DNA of 64,000 nucleotides from Apoderus coryli (Eukaryota; Arthropoda; Insecta; Coleoptera; Attelabidae): contig OU452199.1 in NCBI GenBank assembly GCA_911728435.2, positions 45,091,004 through 45,155,003 of the forward strand. The letters run 5' to 3'. Numbering within the stretch: position 1 is the first letter of the stretch; each line of letters begins with the position of its first letter. Below are positions 1-10,562 of the stretch, one piece after another. Below the pieces are notes generated by a model. The model searched no databases. It worked only from the letters and a program-made list of their open reading frames with translations, and had not been told where the DNA came from. A program made the position numbers and the translations under genes.

Positions 1-996
1 TGAATTGTTTGGACTCCTCTTCAGATTCTGGAGTGTAATGGTAGATCCACGTTCGAGATAAATCTTAATGGATTGATTTTGGTCTAATTACATCACAGGT
101 TATTTTCAAATTCTCACTTCCTCTAACTTATTGAATTTGAGTACTATGTTTAAGTGTTGGTCTATGGAGAATGTTGGAAAAACTTTTATTTTTAAGTTAA
201 CGAAAAGCCATATTCTCACAATTTGTTCAAAGTGCATGTTTTCTATTTTCCTTTTCACCAGTAATCTCTTCTATTTTAACAAAAAATGGAAAAAACGACC
301 GAGAGAAAAAGAGGATCCATTTAATCTTTCAAATTGGAATGCAGACCAGTCAGTATGACCATTCGAAAAGAGAACTAAAGAGAGTAAAGTTGATGTTAAA
401 ACATGGCTTGTGTATGAGTTTTCCCCGCTTTGTATGGGCATATATTCGGATTCTTTAGCTCCAACATAGGTACATACATATCCATCAATGCAGTATTAAA
501 TGCTGCTGTAATGTAAAATGAGCTTTTTTATTTTAGTGAAATTGGAAAAATGTCATTTCGGTTTACTGTATTTCAATTTGCTAAAATGAAATTCAGGGAA
601 ATCAACTGTTATTTGTTTCGCTACGCATGGCATTTGTCCAAACTAGAAAGAAATTAACTAAAATTATGAATTGTCTATTATTTCAGCTTCACAGCTACAT
701 AATATTATCTGCTACCATCCCTAATCTTTAAAACTCTACTGGATGCTTTTAAATTTGAAAAAGTTGTTTTTTTCAATTCAATTTAATTTATATTTCATAC
801 ACTTTTACTGGTCCAAGATATTTAATTGGTTTCCTTCATTTTCTAAAATTAACAAAAATCTACAGAAGGTAATACGAAGTGGTTTGTGTGCTTCTTTTAA
901 CTTATAAACTTGGATTTTTTATAGGTGAAAATGCAAATCAGAATGTAGAATTCTTCACAATGTACTGTTGGAAATGTGCAACGCAAGTGACTGCGT
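1..996. other. unrecognised AT-rich DNA
   Basis: I see no open frame of convincing coding character, no repeat shared with the rest of the window and no structural RNA in this stretch. One short frame of 75 codons near 131-358 has no recognisable motif. It is probably intronic or intergenic sequence. Confidence 0.5.
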
Positions 997-1525
997 TGTA
1001 ACAAAATAGAACCCGCCACTGGCAAGCTTACAGATTACTTAATTCTAGAATACATGGGTGGCAGGTCCCTTCTTTCTGAGAATTTCCAATTTCTAACAAG
1101 TTCTTTTTTCTAATATATATTTACGATAACACGAAATATTCCCATATATTTGTCCATATGTAAAGGCTCTTATTTTTCTATTTATGCAAAACAAATACGT
1201 ACCCTTATATTATGTTTTACGACAAACATATGGGGTCTAAAAGGGCAGAAAAGTTATCTGCGTCATAAAAATTAAAAGCGTTTAAAAATTATTCATGATC
1301 TTAAGATAATTTTTTTTTTGCTATTTTCTTTCCTTTGTGCAACACAAAAGTTACATATTTTTTTTGCTTCCCAATGTCTGACTCATCCAATGGGGCAGTC
1401 TTTTTTTCAAACTGAGTTAAAAGCTTTCGTGTATTTACGAGCTTATATTTTACCACTAATATAGTTTTGCTATATTACGGCAGAATTTGCTCGGATCTAC
1501 AGCGAGGGAAATATCTACATCAATC
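997..1525 (+). repeat. partial copy of solo-LTR-like repeat A
   Basis: It begins TGTAACAAAATAGAACCC and matches, in inverted orientation, the right-hand ~620 bases of the insertion at 14454-16266. Shared landmarks are GCAAGCTTACAGATTAC, the ATTCTAGAAT motif, the CATATGGGG-like stretch and the TATTACGG motif near the end. After about position 1525 the two copies no longer align by eye, so this copy is truncated or belongs to a variant with a different 3' part. The TGTAAC start fits an LTR, but no second end or target duplication was found. Confidence 0.6.
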
Positions 1526-2329
1526 AATTAAGTATTGAATTGATTGTCTTTATATAACTCTATGAATTCCCTCATAATGTCTTCGTGTTTCTTTGATAGT
1601 CTAGAATTTGCCATTTTTTTTCAGCGCCTATTCTGCCACGAAAATCACGTAGAAACAGTCTTGGCGCGAAACCTAACAAAAAACTGAACATACACTGACA
1701 AGTTGGCCTTAGCACTTGCTCTAAAAATCAGACGCAATCTGATTCGCTTCGAGCCGCGCTTGGAACTGAACGCGCCGTGAGTTTTGAGACATACACATTC
1801 GCACTTACACGCGTGTCTCGACCTGTACAGGCAAGTCTTAACACTTGCCTGCATGTGTATAGGCCGCTTTAAGCTGCACTCATGCCTTTTCAATTGTGTA
1901 TTATTGATTGTTTGATTTATTGATTTAAAAATATACGCAATTTGAATGAAGACTATTATTATTATTATATTCAGAACATCTTTTTGTAACATAAGAGAAA
2001 ACCCAACGAAACTAGTCTTTTTCCTATTATAAAAAACAAATATTTCTTATAATATTTTCAAAGTTCCGGTTATATTTACTTTCTCTTTAAAATTACATTA
2101 AAAGTTTTATAATTTTAATGGACACAGTCTCCTTCAATTATAATTCTACTTAATAATAATAATATTACGCAGGAGAGAGAAAGATGTTGAATTATGAGCA
2201 TCTTATAGTAGAGAAATTTCGAAATTAACTGAAGTAGTTTACAAAGTTTATTTTGTACAAAATTTATTAATATAAGTTTGATTTATAAAACCAGGATTAG
2301 TTATTTTATATTAGATAGGAACATTATTA
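1526..2329. other. unrecognised DNA
   Basis: A 115-codon frame on the minus strand (1645-1992) has no recognisable domain and its composition looks like chance. A short TTA-type microsatellite lies near 1950-1970. Nothing else can be supported. Confidence 0.4.
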
Positions 2330-2538
2330 ACAATACGTCCGTAGGATCAGAAAGAAAAAACAAAACTTTGACAAAACCCGATTTTCTTATTCAACGTAGT
2401 TAGAGAATACGGGGTGCGGCTGGGTAAGCAATTCGAAGCACAATTCATTCAATTTTACCATAGTTCGTCATCGATTTGTGACACGGTGTATTGTCTTGGT
2501 GAAACAACACTTTCTTCTTTTGCAAATGTGGCCGTTTA
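2330..2538 (-). pseudogene. mariner transposase remnant (C-terminal core)
   Basis: Read on the minus strand from 2538 the translation is KRPHLQKKKVLFHQDN followed by TPCHKSM. This is the mariner transposase segment around the second catalytic aspartate (FHQDNAPCHKS in functional members). After a +1 frameshift near 2455 the text resumes as KLNELCFELL, the mariner segment that normally precedes the third catalytic aspartate. The reading then jumps to a C-terminal SNYVE-stop, so the PYSPDLAPSD block with the third aspartate is deleted and the gene is dead. The left limit is estimated from mariner-like 3' UTR composition. Upstream (to the right) the gene runs without a break into the minisatellite, and no N-terminal half is present anywhere near. 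Confidence 0.8.
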
Positions 2539-5500
2539 TTTTTTTTTCTTTTGCAAATGTGGCCGTTTCTTTTGCTAATGTGGCAGTTTCTTTCTTTTTT
2601 CTTTTGCAAATGTGGCCGTTTCTTTTTCTTTTGTTTTGCAAATGTGGCTGTTTATTTTTTTTTCTTTTGCAAATGTGGCCGTTTCTTTTCCTTTTGCTAA
2701 TGTGGCAGTTTCTTTCTTTTTTCTTTTGCAAATGTGGCAGTTTCTTTCTTTTTTCTTTTGCAAATGTGGCCGTTTCTTTTCCTTTTCTTATGTTTTGCAA
2801 ATGTGGCCGTTTATTTTTTTTTTCTTTTGCAAATGTGGGAGTTTCTTTTTTTCTTCTTTTGCAAATGTGGCCGTTTCTTTTTTTTTTCTTTTGCAAATGT
2901 GGCCGTTTCTTTTTTTTTCTTTTGCAAATGTGGCCGTTTATTTTTTCTTTTGCAAATGTGGGAGTTTCTTTTTTTTTTCTTTTGCAAATGCGGCCGTTTC
3001 TTTTTTTTTCTTTTGCAAATGTGGCCGTTTCTTTTTTTTTTTTTGCAAATGTGGGAGTTTCTTTTTTTTTTCTTTTGCAAATGTGGCCGTTTCTTTTCCT
3101 TTTGCTAATGTGGCAGTTTCTTTCTTTTTTCTTTTGCAAATGTGGCCGTTTCTTTTTTTTTTTTTTTTGCAAATGTGGCCGTTTCTTTTTTTTTCTTTTG
3201 CAAATGTGGCCGTTTATTTTTTTTTTCTTTTGCAAATGTGGGAGTTTCTTTTTTTTTCTTTTGCAAATGTGGCCGTTTCTTTTCCTTTTGCTAATGTGGC
3301 AGTTTCTTTCTTTTTTCTTTTGCAAATGTGGCAGTTTATTTCTTTTTTCTTTTGCAAATGTGGCCGTTTCTTTTCCTTTTGCTAATGTGGCAGTTTCTTT
3401 CTTTTTTCTTTTGCAAATGTGGCCGTTTCTTTTTCTTATGTTTTGCAAATGTGGCCGTTTATTTTTTTTTTCTTTTGCAAATGTGGCCGTTTCTTTTTTT
3501 TTCTTTTGCAAATGTGGCCGTTTCTTTTTTTTTTTTTGCAAATGTGGCCGTTTCTTTTTTTTTCTTTTGCAAATGTGGCCGTTTCTTTTTTTTTCTTTTG
3601 CAAATGTGGCCGTTTATTTTTTTTTTCTTTTGCAAATGTGGGAGTTTCTTTTTTTTTCTTTTGCAAATGTGGCCGTTTCTTTTCCTTTTGCTAATGTGGC
3701 AGTTTCTTTCTTTTTTCTTTTGCAAATGTGGCAGTTTCTTTCTTTTTTCTTTTGCAAATGTGGCCGTTTCTTTTTTTTTTCTTTTGCAAATGTGGCCGTT
3801 TCTTTTTTTTTCTTTTGCAAATGTGGCCGTTTATTTTTTTTTCTTTTGCAAATGTGGGAGTTTCTTTTTTTTTTCTTTTGCAAATGTGGCCGTTTCTTTT
3901 CCTTTTGCTAATGTGGCAGTTTCTTTCTTTTTTCTTTTGCAAATGTGGCAGTTTCTTTCTTTTTTCTTTTGCAAATGTGGCCGTTTCTTTTCCTTTTGCT
4001 AATGTGGCAGTTTCTTTCTTTTTTCTTTTGCAAATGTGGCCGTTTCTTTTTCTTATGTTTTGCAAATGTGGCCGTTTATTTTTTTTTTCTTTTGCAAATG
4101 TGGGAGTTTCTTTTTTTCTTCTTTTGCAAATGTGGCCGTTTCTTTTTTTTTTCTTTTGCAAATGTGGCCGTTTCTTTTTTTTTCTTTTGCAAATGTGGCC
4201 GTTTATTTTTTCTTTTGCAAATGTGGGAGTTTCTTTTTTTTTTCTTTTGCAAATGTGGCCGTTTCTTTTTTTTTCTTTTGCAAATGTGGCCGTTTCTTTT
4301 TTTTTTTGCAAATGTGGCCGTTTCTTTTGCAAATGTGGCCGTTTCTTTTTTTTTCTTTTGCAAATGTGGCCGTTTATTTTTTTTTCTTTTGCAAATGTGG
4401 GAGTTTCTTTTTTTTTCTTTTGCAAATGTGGCCGTTTCTTTTCCTTTTGCTAATGTGGCAGTTTCTTTCTTTTTTCTTTTGCAAATGTGGCAGTTTCTTT
4501 CTTTTTTCTTTTGCAAATGTGGCCGTTTCTTTTTTTTTTCTTTTGCAAATGTGGCCGTTTCTTTTTTTTTCTTTTGCAAATGTGGCCGTTTATTTTTTTT
4601 TCTTTTGCAAATGTGGCCGTTTATTTTTTCTTTTCTTTTGCAAATGTGGCCGTTTCTTTTTTTTTTTCTTTTGCAAATGTGGCCGTTTCTTTTTTTTTCT
4701 TTTGCAAATGTGGCCGTTTATTTTTTCTTTTGCAAATGTGGGAGTTTCTTTTTTTTTTCTTTTGCAAATGTGGCCGTTTCTTTTTTTTTCTTTTGCAAAT
4801 GTGGCCGTTTCTTTTTTTTTTTTTTGCAAATGTGGCCGTTTCTTTTTTTTTCTTTTGCAAATGTGGCCGTTTCTTTTTTTTTCTTTTGCAAATGTGGCCG
4901 TTTATTTTTTTTTTCTTTTGCAAATGTGGGAGTTTCTTTTTTTTTCTTTTGCAAATGTGGCCGTTTCTTTTCCTTTTGCTAATGTGGCAGTTTCTTCCTT
5001 TTTTCTTTTGCAAATGTGGCCGTTTCTTTTTCTTTTGTTTTGCAAATGTGGCCGTTTCTTTTTTTTTTTTTTGCAAATGTGGCAGTTTCTTTCTTTTTTC
5101 TTTTGCAAATGTGGCCGTTTCTTTTCCTTTTGCTAATGTGGCAGTTTCTTTCTTTTTTCTTTTGCAAATGTGGCCGTTTCTTTTTCTTATGTTTTGCAAA
5201 TGTGGCCGTTTATTTTTTTTTTCTATTGCAAATGTGGCCGTTTCTTTTTTTTTCTTTTGCAAATGTGGCCGTTTATTTTTTCTTTTGCAAATGTGGGAGT
5301 TTCTTTTTTTCTTCTTTTGCAAATGTGGCCGTTTCTTTTTTTTTTCTTTTGCAAATGTGGCCGTTTCTTTTTTTTTCTTTTGCAAATGTGGCCGTTTATT
5401 TTTTCTTTTGCAAATGTGGGAGTTTCTTTTTTTTTTCTTTTGCAAATGGGCCGTTTCTTTTTTTTTCTTTTGCAAATGTGGCCGTTTCTTTTTTTTTTTT

Positions 5501-7740
5501 GCAAATGTGGCCGTTTCTTTTTTTTTCTTTTGCAAATGTGGCCGTTTCTTTTTTTTTCTTTTGCAAATGTGGCCGTTTATTTTTTTTTTCTTTTGCAAAT
5601 GTGGGAGTTTCTTTTTTTTTTCTTTTGCAAATGTGGCCGTTACTTTTCCTTTTGCTAATGTGGCAGTTTCTTTCTTTTTTCTTTTGCAAATGTGGCAGTT
5701 TCTTTCTTTTTTCTTTTGCAAATGTGGCCGTTTCTTTTTTTTTCTTTTGCAAATGTGGCCGTTTATTTTTTCTTTTGCAAATGTGGGAGTTTCTTTTTTT
5801 TTTCTTTTGCAAATGTGGCCGTTTCTTTTTTTTTCTTTTGCAAATGTGGCCGTTTCTTTTTTTTTTTTTTGCAAATGTGGCCGTTTCTTTTTTTTTCTTT
5901 TGCAAATGTGGCCGTTTCTTTTTTTTTCTTTTGCAAATGTGGCCGTTTATTTTTTTTTTCTTTTGCAAATGTGGGAGTTTCTTTTTTTTTTCTTTTGCAA
6001 ATGTGGCCGTTTCTTTTCCTTTTGCTAATGTGGCAGTTTCTTTCTTTTTTCTTTTGCAAATGTGGCAGTTTCTTTCTTTTTTCTTTTGCAAATGTGGCCG
6101 TTTCTTTTTTTTTTTTCTTTTGCAAATGTGGCCGTTTCTTTTTTTTTTCTTTTGCAAATGTGGCCGTTTATTTTTTTTTTCTTTTGCAAATGTGGGAGTT
6201 TCTTTTTTTTTTCTTTTGCAAATGTGGCCGTTTCTTTTCCTTTTGCTAATGTGGCAGTTTCTTTCTTTTTTCTTTTGCAAATGTGGCAGTTTCTTTCTTT
6301 TTTCTTTTGCAAATGTGGCCGTTTCTTTTCCTTTTGCTAATGTGGCAGTTTCTTTCTTTTTTCTTTTGCAAATGTGGCCGTTTCTTTTTCTTATGTTTTG
6401 CAAATGTGGCCGTTTATTTTTTTTTCTTTTGCAAATGTGGGAGTTTCTTTTTTTCTTCTTTTGCAAATGTGGCCGTTTCTTTTTTTTTTCTTTTGCAAAT
6501 GTGGCCGTTTCTTTTTTTTTCTTTTGCAAATGTGGCCGTTTATTTTTTCTTTTGCAAATGTGGGAGTTTCTTTTTTTTTTCTTTTGCAAATGTGGCCGTT
6601 TCTTTTTTTTTCTTTTGCAAATGTGTCCGTTTCTTTTTTTTTTTTTTCAAATGTGGCCGTTTCTTTTTTTTTCTTTTGCAAATGTGGCCGTTTCTTTTTT
6701 TTTCTTTTGCAAATGTGGCCGTTTATTTTTTTTTTCTTTTGCAAATGTGGGAGTTTCTTTTTTTTTTCTTTTGCAAATGTGGCCGTTTCTTTTCCTTTTG
6801 CTAATGTGGCAGTTTCTTTCTTTTTTCTTTTGCAAATGTGGCAGTTTCTTTCTTTTTTCTTTTGCAAATGTGGCCGTTTCTTTTTTTTTTTCTTTTGCAA
6901 ATGTGGCCGTTTCTTTTTTTTTCTTTTGCAAATGTGGCCGTTTATTTTTTTTTTCTTTTGCAAATGTGGGAGTTTCTTTTTTTTTTCTTTTGCAAATGTG
7001 GCCGTTTCTTTTCCTTTTGCTAATGTGGCAGTTTCTTTCTTTTTTCTTTTGCAAATGTGGCAGTTTCTTTCTTTTTTCTTTTGCAAATGTGGCCGTTTCT
7101 TTTCCTTTTGCTAATGTGGCAGTTTCTTTCTTTTTTCTTTTGCAAATGTGGCCGTTTCTTTTTCTTATGTTTTGCAAATGTGGCCGTTTATTTTTTTTTT
7201 TCTTTTGCAAATGTGGGAGTTTCTTTTTTTCTTCTTTTGCAAATGTGGCCGTTTCTTTTTTTTTTCTTTTGCAAATGTGGCCGTTTCTTTTTTTTTCTTT
7301 TGCAAATGTGGCCGTTTATTTTTTTTTTCTTTTGCAAATGTGGGAGTTTCTTTTTTTTTTCTTTTGCAAATGTGGCCGTTTCTTTTTTTTCTTTTGCAAA
7401 TGTGGCCGTTTCTTTTTTTTTTTTTTCAAATGTGGCCGTTTCTTTTTCTTTTGTTTTGCAAATGTGGCCGTTTCTTTTTTTTTTTTTTGCAAATGTGGCA
7501 GTTTCTTTCTTTTTTCTTTTGCAAATGTGGCCGTTTCTTTTTTTTTCTTTTGTAAATGTGGCCGTTTCTTTTTTTTTTTCTTTTGCAAATGTGGCCGTTT
7601 CTTTTTCTTTTGTTTTGCAAATGTGGCCTTTTCTTTTTTTGCAAATGTGGCAGTTTCTTTCTTTTTTCTTTTGCAAATGTGGCCGTTTCTTTTTTTTCTT
7701 TTGCAAATGTGGCCGTTTCTTTTTTTTTCTTTTGCAAATG
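2513..7740. repeat. 5.2-kb minisatellite of roughly 150 monomers, mariner-derived
   Basis: Tandem monomers mostly 30-34 bp long (range about 22-37) are built around GCAAATGTGGCCGTTTC plus a variable T/C tract on the plus strand. Recurrent monomer classes are GTGGCCG, GTGGGAG, CTAATGTGGCAG, and ones preceded by CTTATGTTTTGC or CTTTTGTTTTGC. These recur in fixed order with spacings of about 120, 185-190, 215-220 and 247 bp between GTGGGAG monomers. A marker pair (CTTATGTTTTGC followed by TTCTTCTTTTGC) recurs near 2790, 4052, 5187, 6392 and 7166, which shows higher-order units of about 0.8-1.26 kb. The minus strand encodes KRPHLQKKKK in one frame, in register with the mariner remnant at the left edge. 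The array has almost no stop codons in any frame, so the very long open frames here are not genes. Confidence 0.95.
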
Positions 7741-8307
7741 TTTGAGAGACAGCAGCTGGTCGAGTTGAACGGTGAAACATCTTTTCTTAAAAGGGTGAGC
7801 CTCAGGGCTCTGTACTTGGCCCATTACTTTTCATTATATACATTAATGATATCTCCCATTATATGTCAGATATCTTATTTCCGTCCCTTGTTGCAGATGA
7901 TGCCAGTTTTGTGTCGAGTAGTTCCAGTTTTGACAATCTGAACAATATTTCCCTTTCGGTCTTGAATGCAGCCAAGAAATGGTTTGGTGCGAACGGATTA
8001 AGGTTTAACGAGGTCAAGTATAATATTCTGAAGCTGTCTTCTAATTTCTCCCATATCAGTGGTGATACTGTCAAAGTGCTTGGAGTCTATTTGGATGACA
8101 ATCTTAACTGGTACTCTCACATCGAACACCTAAGTCGCAAGTTGTCCAGTGCTATTTTTGCTTAGACAGCTTGCGTGTTACTTAAATTTTCATGTCCTTA
8201 GAACGGCTTACTTTGGGGGTTTCCATTCACATTTGTGAAGTATTATATTTATATTGACAACCTGTATTTTTCGAATATTGTAATAAATTATCTATTTATC
8301 TAATATT
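7741..8307 (+). pseudogene. LINE reverse transcriptase fragment (family 3)
   Basis: The sequence starts abruptly at the last satellite monomer with FERQQLVELNGETS, the segment that normally leads into the RT PQGS motif. After a one-base frameshift near 7790 it reads GEPQGSVLGPLLFIIYINDI and then VADDAS at the catalytic box (YADD or FADD expected). It ends around 8164 after VKVLGVYLDDNLNWYSHIE. The short 3' UTR ends in a TATCTATTTATCTAA-type tail, like the LINE at 17182-17937. The 5' part is missing, the frame is broken and the catalytic tyrosine is changed, so it is inactive. Confidence 0.8.
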
Positions 8308-9157
8308 AAGGGATGTTTAGACTCGAAAGACATGTTACTATGTTTCAAACGACCACCAACCTTTAATAACCTCCTTTCATCTAAAAACGGATTTAATCAA
8401 ATCAATTTACTCTTTTTTGAAACCCCTTTTGACATTGAAAGAGTTGTGTTTTCTTCTGAAAAGGAATAAACTTGTGCCAATTTGATTAATTTCACCATTA
8501 ACTTTTTTGTGAGTACCTTTTCGACAATTTTCTTTAAACCTAAAACAATTTGCAACTTGAATACCTCTCAAAAATGCTGTGATTTAACTTTAGTTACGCC
8601 ATCTATGTTTCATCCTACGGCCTTTTTGAATGGACTAATACTATACTGATTTTTCCCGGAAACCTACATTATGCACAGTCGAAAGACCTCTATCTTCGTT
8701 TTCATTGGGTCACCCAGTATAAAATTCAAAAACCATCACGATATGACCGGAAAAGATAAAATGTGTATACAGAAATTTACGACGTTCCCAACTAGGGAAA
8801 AAATATTCTATACATAGTAGGTACAATTTTTTCCATTTGGCTGAATATCCTATCTTGTCCATTATTGGCGCAAGACGAGCCACCAAAGTCATTTATCACC
8901 TCCTGCTCCTGCATGTTGTAGGCGTTCTGAATAGCGGCTAAAATGACAAGTTGTTTCTATTCAATGTAGTGTTCCCGCATTTTTTACTCACTGTATTTAA
9001 CGGATATTAAATTTATTGATTAGTCAGGATGTTTTGCTAATAAAGCGACACCCACGAGGTTAGTTTAAGGAATCCAATTATTTACAGTACAGAATACAGT
9101 GACGGTCAATGGGAAACTTGTTTCCATTAAACATTTTGGTAATTATTGGCTACTTAC
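8308..9157. other. intronic DNA without recognisable content
   Basis: This lies directly downstream (minus strand) of the splice donor of exon 9158-9360 and should be intron of the Sidestep-like gene. I find no next exon in it and no repeat shared with other parts of the window. Confidence 0.45.
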
Positions 9158-9360
9158 CGATGACTGTAAAGTTAACTTTGCTATTTCTCGTTGGGGAATT
9201 TTTGAAATCCACTCGACACCTGTAGATTCCTTCATCTTCCAGTTCGATTGAATCAACTCGTAATACTGCTGGTGTGGAATATGCCCGGAATATCGCTCTA
9301 TTACCAAACAGTCCTGACCATAGTTTTGCATCTTGGAAGCTTTTGGCTCGCACATCAAAA
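9158..9360 (-). CDS. Sidestep-like Ig protein, exon encoding second half of Ig domain 1
   Basis: This is a 203-bp internal exon on the minus strand. The acceptor is a T-run followed by ACAG at 9361-9366, and the donor is CG|GTAAGT at 9158/9157. The first base completes a codon split 2+1 and the last base starts the next split codon. The translation begins [14 protein letters not shown] and contains [21 protein letters not shown], where D-x-G-x-Y-x-C is the F-strand signature of a V-type Ig domain, ending NFTVI. This matches the second half of the first Ig domain in Sidestep-family receptors (FDVR, GVYRCRVDF, NLTVI in family members), which act as transmembrane guidance and adhesion proteins on axon targets. 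It joins in phase to exon 35772-35904. The next exon is not in the window. Confidence 0.85.
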
Positions 9361-9544
9361 CTGTAAAAAAAAAACGACGTCTTTTTACAATGTGCTAACA
9401 AAATATGGAGAATTCTAGAAAAAATCGCGTTATTCTGATTTTTAATTTTTATACATTACAATCTATAGACATAATCATACAAGGTGTCCGAAATATGTAA
9501 GTAAGTTAACCGTCAAATTAAGTAAAAACTGTAACAAAATAGGA

Positions 9545-10562
9545 GCGATACGGTATGAGTGCGAATTCGATTAGTTTGCTGAGTTCCTATCTCACGGGTA
9601 GGAATGTCGTAACGATGTTTGAGTCAAAGTCTTCTCAGCCCTTGTTGAGCTCTTGTGGAGTCCCACAGGGCTCGGTGCTCGGACCTCAATTGTTTTTGAT
9701 TTTCATTAATGATTTACCGCTACATCTGCCATGCTCTGACCTGACATTGTTTCCAGACCATTCAACTATTGTCGATGTTGAACTGTCGAGTGATGTTCTG
9801 GCCTCAAGTATGATTAATTCACAGTCGAGGGCTGTGGACTGGTTTGCAGCTAACAAACTCTGTATGAATGCCAATAAAACAGCTACTAAAATATTACATT
9901 ACGTGAGACGGATGTTGCTGTTTCTGATGGTCTGGTAAAGTTTTTGGGTGTCACTTTGGACCAAAAGCTAACCTAGGCGGGTCATGTCGAGGTTACCATT
10001 GCCAAGTTGTCTAAGGTTGTGTTCATGTTGCGAAGCTTGAAGGGTGAAGTCTCTTTTAATGTTTTGAAATCAGCATATTATGGCCTTTTTCACAGTGTGG
10101 CTTCATATGCTTTGTCAATTTGGGGACACTCTTGTCATGCTAGTCGGGTATTTGCAATCCAAAGACGAGTGGTGCGAATAATGACAGATTTAAAGTTTAA
10201 AGAGGATGTCAGATCTAAGTTTAAAGAATGTAAAATAATTACACTCCCGTGTCTCTATATCTACAATTCAATTGTGTATGTGAAAAATAATTACAATCTG
10301 TACATAAGGCAGGAGGAGAGGAGAAGTTCACAACCACAATACCAGAAACAAAAATGACATTCTTCCTGAATATATGAGGTTGGGTAGAAGCAGAAATTCT
10401 GTGAATTATTATGGTCCCACATGCTATAATCATTTGCCAGATAGTTTGAAAACACTGAGCCTTGCAATGTGCAAAAATAGAAGAAACAAAATAATATGGT
10501 TTGTATGTGCGTCAATAACTTCCAAACTAATTCTTTTTAACCGTTTAACGATACTTTTTTGA
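9545..10562 (+). pseudogene. LINE RT fragment, 3' half (family 3)
   Basis: The frame at 9555-9938 gives SLLSSYLTGRN, then GVPQGSVLGPQLFLIFINDLP (RT motif), but the catalytic box reads LFPDHST where a (Y/F)ADD is required, so the active site is lost. After a frameshift near 9930 the reading continues as VKFLGVTLDQKL and then 10007-10357 (SIWGHSCHASRVFAIQRRVVRIM). A further shift leads to RNKNDILPEYMRLGRSRNSVNYYGP and LPDSLKTLSL, ending about 10562. This C-terminal region is typical of this LINE group. The copy is 5' truncated, at least doubly frameshifted and inactive. Confidence 0.8.

Noticed and set aside
1645..1992. 115-codon minus-strand frame
   Set aside because: No domain, no splice context, unremarkable composition.
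2513..7740. CRISPR-like repeat array
   Set aside because: There are no unique spacers: the variable part is a T/C tract of changing length. The context is an animal genome and the monomer derives from mariner.
2478..7745. Very long open frames (up to 909 codons) on both strands
   Set aside because: They are produced by a stop-free tandem repeat and exist in several frames at once. The peptides are simple iterations (FANVAVSF, KKRPHLQK).
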